The notes: generated from the letters alone by a model not told the origin. Positions 46,883 to 55,900 are shown, numbered from the stretch's first letter. The stretch is DNA of 64,000 bases from Cyanobacterium stanieri PCC 7202 (GCA_000317655.1 CP003940.1:2179547-2243546); one strand, 5' to 3'. Program-made: numbers and translations.

Positions 46883-48292
46883 ATGACTATTTCTATCAAG
46901 AAACCGATTTTAATTTCTGGCGTTGGTCTTTCCTTCCTCATTTTTATTTGGCAAAGAATTGCCCAGTCTCTTCCTCATCTGGGGGAATATAGTTTCTGGG
47001 GTTTGATTTTGGTGAGTGGCTTTTTTTGGTTATTTAACCCTCGCTCAAAAAAAGATTATCCCTCCGTCGTTTTTCAGCCCATCACCCCAGAGGTTTTTGG
47101 TGAGGGTGTAGCTCAAGTTAAAAAATTCATTACTCTTTTTGTTCAGGAGTCGGCATCTTCGGACAATCTTTTTACTCAACGTCTCGAAACTATTGTTAAA
47201 GGCGATCGCACCACAATCCACATGGCGATCGTTAGTAATCATAAATTGAATAGTCAATTACTGAAAAATATTTTAGAACAAGAAACGAAACAAAAAGACT
47301 GTCAATTTAACACCTTTACCCCTTCTTCTCTCCATGGGGAAAAATTTGATCAGCTTCTGTTTAACCATGACTTAGTTTTATTTGTGGTACAAGGAGATTT
47401 GACTGAATCAGAGAAAGAAATTATTAAAAAATTAACTACTCAGCAACAAAAAACTATCCTTGTATTTAATCAATCAGATTATAATTTACCCGAAGAAAAA
47501 GAGTTAATTACAAATCAGCTAGAAACAAGAATAAAAGGTATTATTAATCCAGAAGATATTATAACTATCTCAACCAAAAACGAAACTATAAAAATCAAAC
47601 AATATCAAGATCAAGAAAATTATCAAGAATGGGAAGAACAAATAAAACCTCACTGCGACAACCTCATCAATTATCTTGCTCAAACTCTTGAAAATAATCA
47701 ACAAGATTTATTTTTAAATACCAGCTACAGACAATTATTAAAACTAAAAAAAGACATTCATCAACAAGTCAATATAATTAGAAAACAAAAGGCTTTGCCC
47801 ATTATCGAAAAATATCAATGGGTTGCTGCTACTGCCATATTTGCTAATCCTGTCGCAAGTTTAGATCTTTTGGCAATCGGTGCTATCAATACTCAAATGA
47901 TTGTGGATTTAGGGGCTATTTATCAACAAAAAATAAGTCTAAATCAAGCTAAACAAGTATCCTTAGAACTAGCTAAATTAATCATGAAATTAGGCATCGT
48001 AGAACTTTCTACTCAGGCGATCGCCACTATCCTAAAAACCAATACTATTACCTACATTGCAGGAGGAGTAATTCAGGGCATCAGTGCGGCTTATCTCACC
48101 CGAATTTGTAGCTTGAGCCTGATTGAATACTTAGAACAACAAGATATTTCTAACACAGAAAATAGCCCGAATTTTAACCTTAATATCATCAAAGAAAAAA
48201 TTGAAAAAATATTTAAAGAAAATCAAAAACAAGCATTCTTAAATACTTTTATTAAACAAACTAGCGAAAAACTAGGATGGCAAAAAGCATAA
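46883..48292 (+). CDS. DUF697 family protein with a degenerate GTPase domain
   Basis: A 469-residue membrane-associated protein. Two N-terminal hydrophobic segments (about 9-25 and 34-50) are followed by a domain placed like the Era-type GTPase of DUF697 relatives. Its P-loop position reads MAIVSNHKLNSQLLKN, with no GxxxxGK(S/T). The G4-like site is VFNQSD, in place of NKxD. The C-terminal DUF697 helical region (AATAIFANPVASLDLLAIGA and SLELAKLIMKLGIVELSTQA) is well kept. It therefore probably no longer binds GTP. It is followed 4 bp later by the TIGR04282 gene. Confidence 0.78.
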   Translation: MTISIKKPILISGVGLSFLIFIWQRIAQSLPHLGEYSFWGLILVSGFFWLFNPRSKKDYPSVVFQPITPEVFGEGVAQVKKFITLFVQESASSDNLFTQRLETIVKGDRTTIHMAIVSNHKLNSQLLKNILEQETKQKDCQFNTFTPSSLHGEKFDQLLFNHDLVLFVVQGDLTESEKEIIKKLTTQQQKTILVFNQSDYNLPEEKELITNQLETRIKGIINPEDIITISTKNETIKIKQYQDQENYQEWEEQIKPHCDNLINYLAQTLENNQQDLFLNTSYRQLLKLKKDIHQQVNIIRKQKALPIIEKYQWVAATAIFANPVASLDLLAIGAINTQMIVDLGAIYQQKISLNQAKQVSLELAKLIMKLGIVELSTQAIATILKTNTITYIAGGVIQGISAAYLTRICSLSLIEYLEQQDISNTENSPNFNLNIIKEKIEKIFKENQKQAFLNTFIKQTSEKLGWQKA

Positions 48293-48296
48293 GAAA

Positions 48297-48920
48297 ATGG
48301 CTCAAAAAACCTTAGTAATATTCACTCGCTATCCCGAGAAAGGTAAAACAAAAACCCGTTTAATCCCTGCCATAGGAGCAAAAAAAGCCGCCCAAATTCA
48401 AAAATTAATGACTGAAAATATTGTTAAAATAGCAAGAGAATTAAAAGATGAAATTGAGATAAAAATATATTATGCAGGGGGAAATCAAACCCTAATGGAA
48501 TCATGGTTAGGTGATCAATGGCAGTTTATTCCTCAACAGGGAAAAGACTTAGGGGAAAAAATGTTTTCCGCCATAGAATCTAACTTTAAAAGTACACAAA
48601 AGCCCGTAATAATCATTGGTATTGATTGTCAATCATTAACAGTTGATATTTTAGAAAAAGCATTTTTCGCCCTAGATAACCATAACTTAGTATTAGGAAA
48701 AGCAGAAGACGGAGGATATTATTTAATAGGTCTACAAAAACCAAGAAAAGAATTATTTGAAAATATAAAATGGGGAACTAAAACCGTTTATCAAGATACA
48801 ATAAATATTGCCAAAAAGAGTAATTTATCCATATTTAATTTGCCTATTTTAGCCGATATAGATAGACCAGAAGATTTAGTTAATCTACCCGATAATATTA
48901 GAGAAATTCTTAATTGTTAA
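48297..48920 (+). CDS. TIGR04282 family arsenosugar-type glycosyltransferase (DUF2064)
   Basis: A 207-residue GT-A-like enzyme of the DUF2064/TIGR04282 family. It begins TLVIFTRYPEKGKTKTRLIPA, the typical nucleotide-binding start. It has VIIIGIDCQSLTVDILEKAF and ALDNHNLVLGKAEDGGYYLIGL in the core. Relatives are linked to arsenosugar biosynthesis with ArsS, but that gene is not here, so the real substrate is open. It starts 4 bp after the DUF697 gene and converges with the NUDIX gene with 3 bp between stops. Confidence 0.85.
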   Translation: MAQKTLVIFTRYPEKGKTKTRLIPAIGAKKAAQIQKLMTENIVKIARELKDEIEIKIYYAGGNQTLMESWLGDQWQFIPQQGKDLGEKMFSAIESNFKSTQKPVIIIGIDCQSLTVDILEKAFFALDNHNLVLGKAEDGGYYLIGLQKPRKELFENIKWGTKTVYQDTINIAKKSNLSIFNLPILADIDRPEDLVNLPDNIREILNC

Positions 48921-48923
48921 TAG

Positions 48924-49343
48924 TTATGACAAATAATCCAATAATATTTTGTGGTGAATATCTCCTAGGGGTTGCATTTGATTAGCTTTGTGAGAATAAA
49001 TTTTTCCCTCTCTTATATCATTCGCAGAAACTAGGGCAAAATCCCATCCTTCCTTGAGAGTTAATTGATTAATCTTAACTGTGAGAGGTAAGATAAACAC
49101 ATGGCGAGTAACTTTATTATCTTCATAAGAAGCAAATTTAGAAAAATTGACCACATCATAATCAATCTCTTCCTTTATCTCCCTTACCAAAGCCTCCTCT
49201 GGAGTTTCTCCCACCTCAAGATGTCCGCCAAATAATCCCCAACATCCCGGATAAACAATAGTGGGAATATTATCCCTCAATTGCAATAAATATCGATCAT
49301 TTTGATGAATAATAGCAATGGCAACTTGAACCATACTTGTCAA
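48924..49343 (-). CDS. NUDIX hydrolase
   Basis: A 139-residue pyrophosphohydrolase with the Nudix box GGHLEVGETPEEALVREIKEEI (about residues 39-60; the REx2EE core is intact). It acts on a nucleoside-diphosphate-linked substrate; which one cannot be told. A single domain, monocistronic on the minus strand. Confidence 0.9.
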   Translation of the reverse strand: MTSMVQVAIAIIHQNDRYLLQLRDNIPTIVYPGCWGLFGGHLEVGETPEEALVREIKEEIDYDVVNFSKFASYEDNKVTRHVFILPLTVKINQLTLKEGWDFALVSANDIREGKIYSHKANQMQPLGDIHHKILLDYLS

Positions 49344-49471
49344 TTTAATTCTTAAATAGAATATTAGAAATGTATTTTCTGCAAAAGGAGAATTTATAAA
49401 ATCTGAATGTACAGATATAATAAGGGTATCATGGCATTATTACCGTAAAAATTTACAGAAAAAAGCTAATA

Positions 49472-49834
49472 ATGACTAACTCAAAAAATGTACTGGGAAA
49501 ACCCCTCGAAACTTGTTGTCAATCCCCCATGACAGGCTTTTATCGTAACGGTTGCTGTGATACAGGGGCAGAAGATTTTGGTTTGCATACAGTCTGCGCT
49601 CAGGTGAGTGCGGAATTTTTAGAATATAGTAAAAACAAAGGTAATGATTTAATAACCCCCATGCCCATGTACAACTTTCCGGGGTTAAAACCGGGAGATA
49701 AATGGTGTTTGTGTGTATCCCGATGGCAAGAAGCCTTGGAGGCGGGGGTGGCACCACCGATTATTTTAGCATCTACCCATGAAAAAACCTTGCAATTTGT
49801 TCCTTTAGAAGTGTTACAAGAACATTCTATTTAA
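49472..49834 (+). CDS. DUF2237 family protein
   Basis: A 120-residue protein of the DUF2237 family. It shows the hallmark NVLGKPLETCCQSPMTGFYR, GLHTVCAQVSAEFLEYSK and PGDKWCLCVSRWQEAL, with five conserved-looking cysteines. No function is established for the family; the Cys-rich pattern suggests metal binding. It lies 41 bp upstream of moaA on the same strand, so co-transcription is likely. Confidence 0.85.
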   Translation: MTNSKNVLGKPLETCCQSPMTGFYRNGCCDTGAEDFGLHTVCAQVSAEFLEYSKNKGNDLITPMPMYNFPGLKPGDKWCLCVSRWQEALEAGVAPPIILASTHEKTLQFVPLEVLQEHSI

Positions 49835-49875
49835 TCATCTGAGAAAGTTTATTTTCTCTCCTCACCCATTACTTT

Positions 49876-50865
49876 ATGAATATTATTGATTACCTGAGAA
49901 TTAGTTTAATTGATAAGTGCAATTTTCGTTGTCAATATTGTATGCCTGAAGATCAGGAATTAAACTATCTTTTAGCACAGGATTTTTTAACAAAAGATGA
50001 GTTATTAATATTATTAAAAGAGGTATTTGTTCCCCTCGGCTTTAGCAAATTTAGACTGACGGGGGGGGAACCTTTATTACGTCCTGATTTGGTTGATATT
50101 GTTAGGGAAATTAATTCTTTACCTGCCACTAAGGATATATCTTTAACTACCAATGGATATTTATTGGCACATCAGGCTCAATCCTTGTATGATGCAGGGT
50201 TAAAGAGGATTAATATCAGTTTAGATTCTCTCCATAAAAACACTTTTGATCAAATTATTGGCAATCGTGGTAAAAGTCGATGGCGACAAACATGGTTAGG
50301 TATTGAGAAAGCGTATGAGGTAGGTTTTAATCCTTTAAAATTGAATGTAGTAATAATTCCGGGGGTAAATGATCATGAGATTTTGGATTTGGCTGAGTTG
50401 ACTATTTATAAAAATTGGCACGTCAGATTTATTGAATTTATGCCCATTGGTAATGCTGAATTATTTAATCAAAAAGCATGGATTCCTTCGGCAGAAATTA
50501 GGGAAAAAATTAAAGAAAAATGGGGTTTGGAGGAGTCTCATGTGCGGGGAAATGGTCCTGCTGATGTGTTTAAAATTCCTCGGGCAAAAGGTACTCTTGG
50601 TTTTATTTCTCAGATGTCGGAGTGTTTTTGCGATCGCTGTAATCGGGTAAGATTATCCGCTGATGGGTGGTTACGTCCTTGTTTGTTGAATGAAACGGGA
50701 CAAGTAAATTTAAAAGAGGCTTTGAGAAGGGGAGAAAATATTGATTTTGTGCGTCAAAAAGTCAGAGATTTATTATTATTAAAACCTGACATTAATTTTA
50801 AAGAAAGGGATGCTGGTACTAATCAAAGTATTTATAATCGTACCATGTCTCAAATAGGGGGTTAG
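49876..50865 (+). CDS. moaA: GTP 3',8-cyclase MoaA
   Basis: A radical-SAM enzyme for the first step of molybdenum cofactor synthesis, converting GTP to 3',8-cyclo-7,8-dihydro-GTP. The 329-residue protein has the N-terminal radical-SAM cluster C15, C19, C22 ([12 protein letters not shown]), the glycine motif [13 protein letters not shown] and the C-terminal second cluster ([13 protein letters not shown] ... RPCLL). It ends with the double glycine GG needed for activity. The stop abuts the convergent mlaD-type gene with no gap. Confidence 0.95.
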   Translation: MNIIDYLRISLIDKCNFRCQYCMPEDQELNYLLAQDFLTKDELLILLKEVFVPLGFSKFRLTGGEPLLRPDLVDIVREINSLPATKDISLTTNGYLLAHQAQSLYDAGLKRINISLDSLHKNTFDQIIGNRGKSRWRQTWLGIEKAYEVGFNPLKLNVVIIPGVNDHEILDLAELTIYKNWHVRFIEFMPIGNAELFNQKAWIPSAEIREKIKEKWGLEESHVRGNGPADVFKIPRAKGTLGFISQMSECFCDRCNRVRLSADGWLRPCLLNETGQVNLKEALRRGENIDFVRQKVRDLLLLKPDINFKERDAGTNQSIYNRTMSQIGG

Positions 50866-52206
50866 TTATTCTTTTTCGATATTTTTGAGGTTCACTTGAT
50901 TGAGGGATTCGTTGGTATTGGAGGACATGACTTGGGGTAATCTACCGTTGGTGACACTATATTTTTGTAATTTTTGAGATTGACTATGATTTGATTCTTC
51001 TATCTGATTCAGAAGTTGAGCCAGTTCGATTTGTTTTTCTAAAACGTCGGTGTAGGATACTAGATTGCTTAAACCATCGATAAGACGACGCATATTACGC
51101 CGAAATTGTGGATCTCCTGTTAGTTCATCTATATCAGAGGTGATTTTGGCGGTATTGGCAAAGGTAACTCTGGCGGAGTCGAGGGTTTGTTGGAGGGCGA
51201 CGAGGTTGGTGGGATTGTTTAATTCTTGGGAAAGGGCGGTTAAGTTACTGGTAACTTGTTCTAGGTTGGTGATGGTTTTTTCTATGTCTTGCCCAAATCT
51301 GGCAACGTCAATATTATCAACGGTTTGATCTACTTTTGTTACCACATTATTGGCATTTCTAATCAGGGTAGTCACTTCTTGGCTGGTGTCGGCAAGGGTG
51401 ACGATGGCGTTACTGAGGTTAGATTTATTACTGTCGATTAATTCGTTGGTATTTCGGGCTAGTTGATTGATTTCTCGGCTAGTTTGGCTAAAGTCGTTGG
51501 CTAATCTATCTATTTGGGTGGTGGCGCTATTGGCTGCGATGTTAAAGGATTCAGAGGTGGTAATGATGCTGTCGGCTACGGTAGAAAGTTTGTTGATGTC
51601 GTCTCCTGCATCTCTGGTAAAGGTGGATAATTCACTACTTAATTCGGCTACGTTTTCAGAGGCGATCGCAATGTTAACAATGGCATCATTAAGCTGATTA
51701 AGAAAAACAGGATCAGCAAATATATTACTAAGCCTTGTCATATTAGCAATTAAATCACCGCTAAACTCTCCGGGGATAGATTCACCACTACAAAGGAGTT
51801 GCTGTTGTTGTTGACACTCAGAGCTTCGAGGATCTATTTGTAGGGCTTCGGCGCTCAAAGAACTTCGAGGTTCAATGGTCACAATTACCTCCCCTAATAA
51901 ACCTGATTGGGTAGTTTGAGCCATGGCACTGCGGGGTATTCTTAACCCTTGTTCAACTTGGGTAATAACCTCTACTCCCTCGTTTCTGGGAGTAATAGAT
52001 TGAATCGTGCCAACTTCCACCCCTCGATATAAAACTCTTCCCCCTTCCCTCAAACCACCAACATTGTCAAATTCTAGGGTAATTTGGTATTGTTGTTGAC
52101 GAAATTGGGTTCCTCTCAAAAACAAAATAGCTCCCCCAAATAGGGCAAATCCCAAAATTATAAATAGCCCTAAAGAGCCTTCCCTAACTAATCTTGAACG
52201 TGACAT
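50866..52206 (-). CDS. mlaD: MlaD-family lipid transport periplasmic protein (MCE domain)
   Basis: A 446-residue protein anchored by an N-terminal helix (about residues 12-30), followed by an MCE/MlaD domain (about 35-130). That domain includes FDNVGGLREGGRVLYRGVEVG and the loop IPRSAMAQTTQSGLLGEVIV. The long remaining part is a predicted coiled coil (about 180-400) with many Asn, Asp and Thr. It would form the periplasmic substrate path of an ABC lipid transporter. The ATPase gene ends 14 bp upstream on the same strand; no mlaE-like permease is adjacent. Confidence 0.9.
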   Translation of the reverse strand: MSRSRLVREGSLGLFIILGFALFGGAILFLRGTQFRQQQYQITLEFDNVGGLREGGRVLYRGVEVGTIQSITPRNEGVEVITQVEQGLRIPRSAMAQTTQSGLLGEVIVTIEPRSSLSAEALQIDPRSSECQQQQQLLCSGESIPGEFSGDLIANMTRLSNIFADPVFLNQLNDAIVNIAIASENVAELSSELSTFTRDAGDDINKLSTVADSIITTSESFNIAANSATTQIDRLANDFSQTSREINQLARNTNELIDSNKSNLSNAIVTLADTSQEVTTLIRNANNVVTKVDQTVDNIDVARFGQDIEKTITNLEQVTSNLTALSQELNNPTNLVALQQTLDSARVTFANTAKITSDIDELTGDPQFRRNMRRLIDGLSNLVSYTDVLEKQIELAQLLNQIEESNHSQSQKLQKYSVTNGRLPQVMSSNTNESLNQVNLKNIEKE

Positions 52207-52220
52207 TGCTTCTCACCTCG

Positions 52221-53006
52221 TTAAACTACTTGAATTGGACCTTCTCTTTTTGCACTAAAAAATTGTCTGACTAATTCATTATCAGTAGTATCAATTTCCC
52301 CGACTGTACCTTGCCATTGAATTTTACCATTATACAAGAATATGAGGCGATCGCCCGTTCTTCTAATGGTGCTATCCTGATGACTTACCATAACATAGGT
52401 TTTACAAGCCTCACTAGATACCCTTAAATCTTTCACCAAATCCTCAATTACCGTTGAAGCGATGGGATCTAATCCTGCGGTTGGTTCATCATATAATATA
52501 ATTTCAGGACGTTGTAAAGGATTTTCTGGGTTAAAAGTAACCGCTCGAGCAAAACTAACCCTTTTACGCATTCCCCCCGACAGTTCCGCAGGATACAAGT
52601 CTCCTTTACCGGGTAAACCCACCATCTCCAAACTTTGATCGACAATATCCTTAATTTTTTCCTCTGATAGGCGAGAATGTTGGTAAAGGAAAAAACCCAC
52701 ATTTTCCCTCACCGTCAAAGAATCAAACAGGGCGGCTTGTTGAAATACCATACTAATCGCCATGGAATTATCATGATCATCAATTAACCCCTCTCGTTTT
52801 TCCCCATTGATATATATTTCTCCCTCATCAGGAAGCATTAACCCAGAAATAATTCTTAAAACCGTTGATTTTCCCGTACCACTAGGACCAATAATTACCA
52901 AGGCATCACCCTGATAAATATCAAGATCAACTCCATCTAAAATTACATTTTTACCAAAAGACTTTTTTATTCCTCGTAGTTTAATAATCGGTTCTTTTTC
53001 TGTCAT
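52221..53006 (-). CDS. mlaF: MlaF-type ABC transporter ATP-binding protein
   Basis: A 261-residue ATPase of the Mla/Ttg2A (MCE-linked) type, which in plastids corresponds to TGD3. Walker A is VIIGPSGTGKSTVLRI, the signature LSGGMRKRVSFARA and Walker B EIILYDEPTAGLD. It probably energises phospholipid transport together with the MlaD-like protein encoded 14 bp downstream. Confidence 0.92.
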   Translation of the reverse strand: MTEKEPIIKLRGIKKSFGKNVILDGVDLDIYQGDALVIIGPSGTGKSTVLRIISGLMLPDEGEIYINGEKREGLIDDHDNSMAISMVFQQAALFDSLTVRENVGFFLYQHSRLSEEKIKDIVDQSLEMVGLPGKGDLYPAELSGGMRKRVSFARAVTFNPENPLQRPEIILYDEPTAGLDPIASTVIEDLVKDLRVSSEACKTYVMVSHQDSTIRRTGDRLIFLYNGKIQWQGTVGEIDTTDNELVRQFFSAKREGPIQVV

Positions 53007-53070
53007 AGGAGTTGGGGAAATAGGAGGATGGGGGCAATAAGTTTAATTTTCCATTGTCCATTGTTAATTG

Positions 53071-53490
53071 TCAATTGCCCCGACATTCAGCTTCAATCCT
53101 GTTATGAATTTCTTTCCAGGCGTTGACTTCTTCTTGATTTTTAGAATCAATGGATTTTACTTGTCCTCTACTACCGTAAAATTCCTCATTTGTTCTTCTG
53201 GTAATATCCGAAGGGCTACAATTAGCAATGGGGTTAAAAGGCATGGCACTATCAGAATCATTAATTACCGTGCTGGTAGTATTATTGGGATTAGTATTAG
53301 AGGTGGAATTATTGCTATTTTCCGAGGTATTATTACTGGGGTTGGAAGGATTATCGGTGGTTTGTTCTTCTCTATCGTAGTCTGATCTTATATCGGCATT
53401 AATTCTCAAGTTTAAGCCATCAAGGGTATCACGATCGCACCCTACTAGGGCAAAGCTCAGGATAGATAAAATTAAAATAGTTTTTTTCAT
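53071..53490 (-). CDS. small Asn/Ser-rich lipoprotein
   Basis: A 139-residue protein with a clear lipoprotein signal: MKKTILILSILSFALVGC, lipobox LVGC, cysteine at about residue 18. The mature N-terminal half is a low-complexity Asn/Ser/Thr linker (residues about 45-75). A small domain near the end (about 85-139) contains CSPSDITRRTNEEFYG and a C-terminal cysteine. No known family. Located 64 bp upstream of the mla pair on the same strand. Confidence 0.65.
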   Translation of the reverse strand: MKKTILILSILSFALVGCDRDTLDGLNLRINADIRSDYDREEQTTDNPSNPSNNTSENSNNSTSNTNPNNTTSTVINDSDSAMPFNPIANCSPSDITRRTNEEFYGSRGQVKSIDSKNQEEVNAWKEIHNRIEAECRGN

Positions 53491-53561
53491 ATATATTTAA
53501 TTCATTGACAAGAACGAATACGCTTTAAAGTATATGTGTATCAACAAATAATATTAACACT

Positions 53562-53821
53562 TTACTTTTGATAATGTAGTCGGCAAGAAATGATGATAAT
53601 TTCTTCATCTTCTACTTTATAAACTAGACGATGTTCTGAATTAATACGTCTTGACCAATATCCCGATAGATTTGCTTTTAAAGGCTCAGGTTTGCCAATC
53701 CATCAAAAGGATTTCGAAGAATATCTTTGATAAGTAAATTAGTTCTTTTTAACAATTTTTTGTCATTTTCTTGTAACCATAAATAATCTGACCAAGAAAG
53801 ATTTGTAAAAGAAATTTTCAT
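53562..53821 (-). pseudogene. yoeB: YoeB/Txe-family toxin, frameshifted
   Basis: The gene starts with an ATG overlapping the antitoxin stop (TAATG) and reads MKISFTNLSWSDYLWLQENDKK, a typical YoeB opening. After DILRNPFDG the frame is lost near 53698. Adding one base restores [20 protein letters not shown], then [10 protein letters not shown] and ISCRLHYQK to the stop at 53562. So a single-base deletion inactivates an otherwise complete toxin. The paired YefM-like antitoxin is intact, which would make the locus harmless. A sequencing error is the alternative. Confidence 0.85.
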
Positions 53822-54072
53822 TAATCAATTAATTCTTTTGTAAATTTATTCCCTGATTCTGCTTGTTTAATAGACTCCATTAAATGTTGTGCATTGGCAG
53901 GATTTGATAATAAATAGATAGTTTCTTGCCAAGAATTAAATTCTTCCAAAGACATCATTATTACTTGTTTTCCTTGATCGTTACAAACAATGGTAGGTTC
54001 TATATCTGAAATTACTTGATCCATTAACTGATCTAATTCTTGTTTTGCTTGATTGCTAGTAACTACTTTCAT
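53821..54072 (-). CDS. yefM: Phd/YefM-family antitoxin
   Basis: An 83-residue antitoxin. It begins MKVVTSNQAKQELDQLMDQV, the Phd/YefM DNA-binding fold, with VCNDQGKQVIMMSLEEFNSW in the middle and an acidic, helical toxin-binding tail. It overlaps the start of the frameshifted YoeB by 1 bp and would normally autoregulate the operon. The antitoxin appears intact while its toxin is not. Confidence 0.9.
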   Translation of the reverse strand: MKVVTSNQAKQELDQLMDQVISDIEPTIVCNDQGKQVIMMSLEEFNSWQETIYLLSNPANAQHLMESIKQAESGNKFTKELID

Positions 54073-54157
54073 TACATATAGTGGGTGCTTGATTTTAAAA
54101 TTATTATGATAATTATTATTTTAAAGGAATTTCAATTATAGTTTCTTCACTTTTTCA

Positions 54158-54277
54158 TCAGCCCCCATTTACAGATTGACTAAGTTTTGATTTGAGATTG
54201 AGCCAAATTAATAATCTTAAAGCATCATTAACTGATTTTTGATTAGGAAATGCTTGGGCAATATCTGGATCGAGTAC
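54158..54277 (-). pseudogene. 3' remnant of a small antitoxin-like gene cut by the TnpB element
   Basis: The minus strand reads VLDPDIAQAFPNQKSVNDAL and then RLLIWLNLKSKL to a stop at 54158. This resembles the C-terminal part of small cyanobacterial antitoxin-like proteins (LDPD...FPDSESVNEALR). There is no start codon. The left part is missing exactly where the right end of the TnpB element begins. I infer that the insertion split the gene; the 5' part was not found beyond the element's other end. Confidence 0.6.
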
Positions 54278-54286
54278 GTTGAAGAA

Positions 54287-54308
54287 CCCCATCGCATGGC
54301 GAGTGGGG
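54287..54308. repeat. right-end hairpin of the TnpB element
   Basis: CCCCA pairs with TGGGG, then a wobble T-G, then CGC pairs with GCG around an ATG loop, with one bulged A. Confidence 0.65.
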
Positions 54309-54311
54309 ATT

Positions 54312-55745
54312 CTAACAGCCGATTGCTCGACCATTCATCCACTCAAACAACGAAAGTTGCAGAGGGTTGGTAGGCTCAGAAGCTAACACCTCTGATATAT
54401 CCCGATTTCTCGCATCTGTTGATTCAGATGTACCCGTAACTTCCTGACTGACCGCCAGTAGAGTATCCAAACCGATACCAAGTATTTTTATCCCCCGTTT
54501 AGCTAACGTAATACTAGCGTTAGTGTCAGCATCGGCGGGAGTACCACAATTCAGACATAAGAAACTTTCCTTATGTCTATTTTTTTTGTCCTTAAAGCCA
54601 CAATGAGAGCAGGTTTGAGAACTATACTTAGGATCTACTTCCAGAAAAATCCGTCCAAACTTTTCAGCTACCTGACGGATTTTATCTTTCAGTTCTCCCC
54701 AAGAACAATCTCGAATCAAGCGATTTAAAGCTCTTTTAACGGATTGTCCGTTTTTTGTATAGTTACCATTTTCGTCCTGTTTAGGTTTACATTGCCTAAC
54801 CATCCCCTGAATATTTAGGTCTTCCATTACTATTACGTCTGCAATGCGATTTAACTTGTGAGCAACCTTCCACTGGTAATCCTCCCGTTGATTTACTATT
54901 TTTTGATCTAACCGTGCCAATTCCCGAAAGGTTTGACGTTGATTATTTGAACCACGTTTTTTACGACTAGCTCTACGCTGTCTTAGGGTTTTTCTTTTTG
55001 CCAATCGCTTTTCATACTGAGGGTTAGGGATATTCTCACCATTGGATAGGGCTAGGAGTTTGTGAGGTCTAGCTCCACAATCACACCCCATTAATGATTT
55101 AACTTGACTTAAGTCTATCGGCTCTATGTCAGGAATAGTTTTATCCTCTAATCCTATGGCAACGTAAAACCCATCAGCTTTTTGTCTTACCGTTACACTC
55201 CTGATAGTAAACCCTTCCTTGATGGGGCGAGACAAAAACAATCTCATCCAACCGATAGACGGTAAATATATTTTGTTATTATCTATTTTTACTTGGTTTG
55301 GTGGGTAACTAAAACTCTTAAACTGATGTCTCTTTTTAAACTTGGGGTACCCCCTACCATCGAAGAAATTTTGAAAAGCCCTATCTAATCGTCTCAAGTT
55401 TTGCTGAAGTACCGTAGAATGAATGCTCTTGTACCACGGACGGAGCTTTTTAAGGGTAGGCAACTCGGAAGATTGTTGCTCATACGCACTTCTTTTTTTG
55501 CCTGATTTCTTGAATGGCTCTCCCAAGCTAGAGTTCTTGGAGATAGAACAGGCAAGAGGATAGCAGTGTGCTTTGGTTTTTAGGTCACAATATTCCCCTA
55601 GTTTGGGATATTTAACTTGCTCGTAGGCTTCTATTCTATCCCGAAGGCAGAAATTGTAGTGACTTCGGAGCATATTTATCCAATCTTTGATCACTTGTTG
55701 TTGTGAACCAGATGGCTTAATTTTGTATTTATGAGTTACGATCAT
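54312..55745 (-). CDS. tnpB: RNA-guided endonuclease TnpB (IS200/IS605 OrfB)
   Basis: A 477-residue TnpB nuclease, the transposon-encoded ancestor of Cas12. The N-terminal part (MIVTHKYKIKPSGSQQQVI) and the wedge/REC-like region are followed by a split RuvC domain. The first catalytic Asp is in SLMGCDCGARPHKLLALSNG, Glu in VIVMEDLNIQGM and Asp in TPADADTNASITL. The zinc ribbon has CSHCG and CLNCG. All catalytic and zinc residues are present, so it is probably active. It runs longer than the roughly 400 residues of small TnpBs. No TnpA is adjacent. Confidence 0.93.
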   Translation of the reverse strand: MIVTHKYKIKPSGSQQQVIKDWINMLRSHYNFCLRDRIEAYEQVKYPKLGEYCDLKTKAHCYPLACSISKNSSLGEPFKKSGKKRSAYEQQSSELPTLKKLRPWYKSIHSTVLQQNLRRLDRAFQNFFDGRGYPKFKKRHQFKSFSYPPNQVKIDNNKIYLPSIGWMRLFLSRPIKEGFTIRSVTVRQKADGFYVAIGLEDKTIPDIEPIDLSQVKSLMGCDCGARPHKLLALSNGENIPNPQYEKRLAKRKTLRQRRASRKKRGSNNQRQTFRELARLDQKIVNQREDYQWKVAHKLNRIADVIVMEDLNIQGMVRQCKPKQDENGNYTKNGQSVKRALNRLIRDCSWGELKDKIRQVAEKFGRIFLEVDPKYSSQTCSHCGFKDKKNRHKESFLCLNCGTPADADTNASITLAKRGIKILGIGLDTLLAVSQEVTGTSESTDARNRDISEVLASEPTNPLQLSLFEWMNGRAIGC

Positions 55746-55763
55746 AGTTACTTTTTGTTCTGA

Positions 55764-55825
55764 ACCGTCAGAACATTTTTTTGATATTTTTTTATTATAG
55801 TAGTGGCTTAACTCAAACCGCTACT
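55764..55825. other. inverted repeats upstream of tnpB
   Basis: GTTCTGA/TCAGAAC with a 4-bp spacer lies about 20-40 bp before tnpB. Then TAGTGGC...GCTACTA forms a nine-pair stem with one mismatch around 55800-55825, flanked by T/A runs on both sides, like a bidirectional terminator. They could control tnpB expression. Confidence 0.4.
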
Positions 55826-55874
55826 ATTTTTATAGATGCTCTATCGGGCGTATCTTCTCTTGGTCGCAATTCAT

Positions 55875-55897
55875 CCCCACCCTAAAGAGGGATGGGG
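55875..55897. repeat. left-end hairpin of the TnpB element
   Basis: CCCC pairs with GGGG, A with T, and CCCT with AGGG, with one bulged A. It has the same outer stem as the right end. Confidence 0.6.
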
Positions 55898-55900
55898 TAT

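Larger units (their letters stand above)
54280..55900 (-). mobile_element. TnpB-only IS200/IS605-type element
   Basis: About 1.6 kb with an intact tnpB and no tnpA. At each end is an imperfect palindrome with a bulged base, as in IS605 ends: near tnpB's 3' side CCCCATCGCATGGCGAGTGGGG (54287-54308) and on the far side CCCCACCCTAAAGAGGGATGGGG (55875-55897). Both share the outer CCCCA/TGGGG stem. The right end lies 3 bp from the tnpB stop, so an omega RNA would overlap the tnpB 3' end and use the flanking DNA as guide. Exact boundaries are estimated. Confidence 0.75.

Noticed and set aside
49476-49757. Minus-strand ORF opposite the DUF2237 gene
   Set aside because: No motif; the plus-strand DUF2237 protein has clear family signatures.
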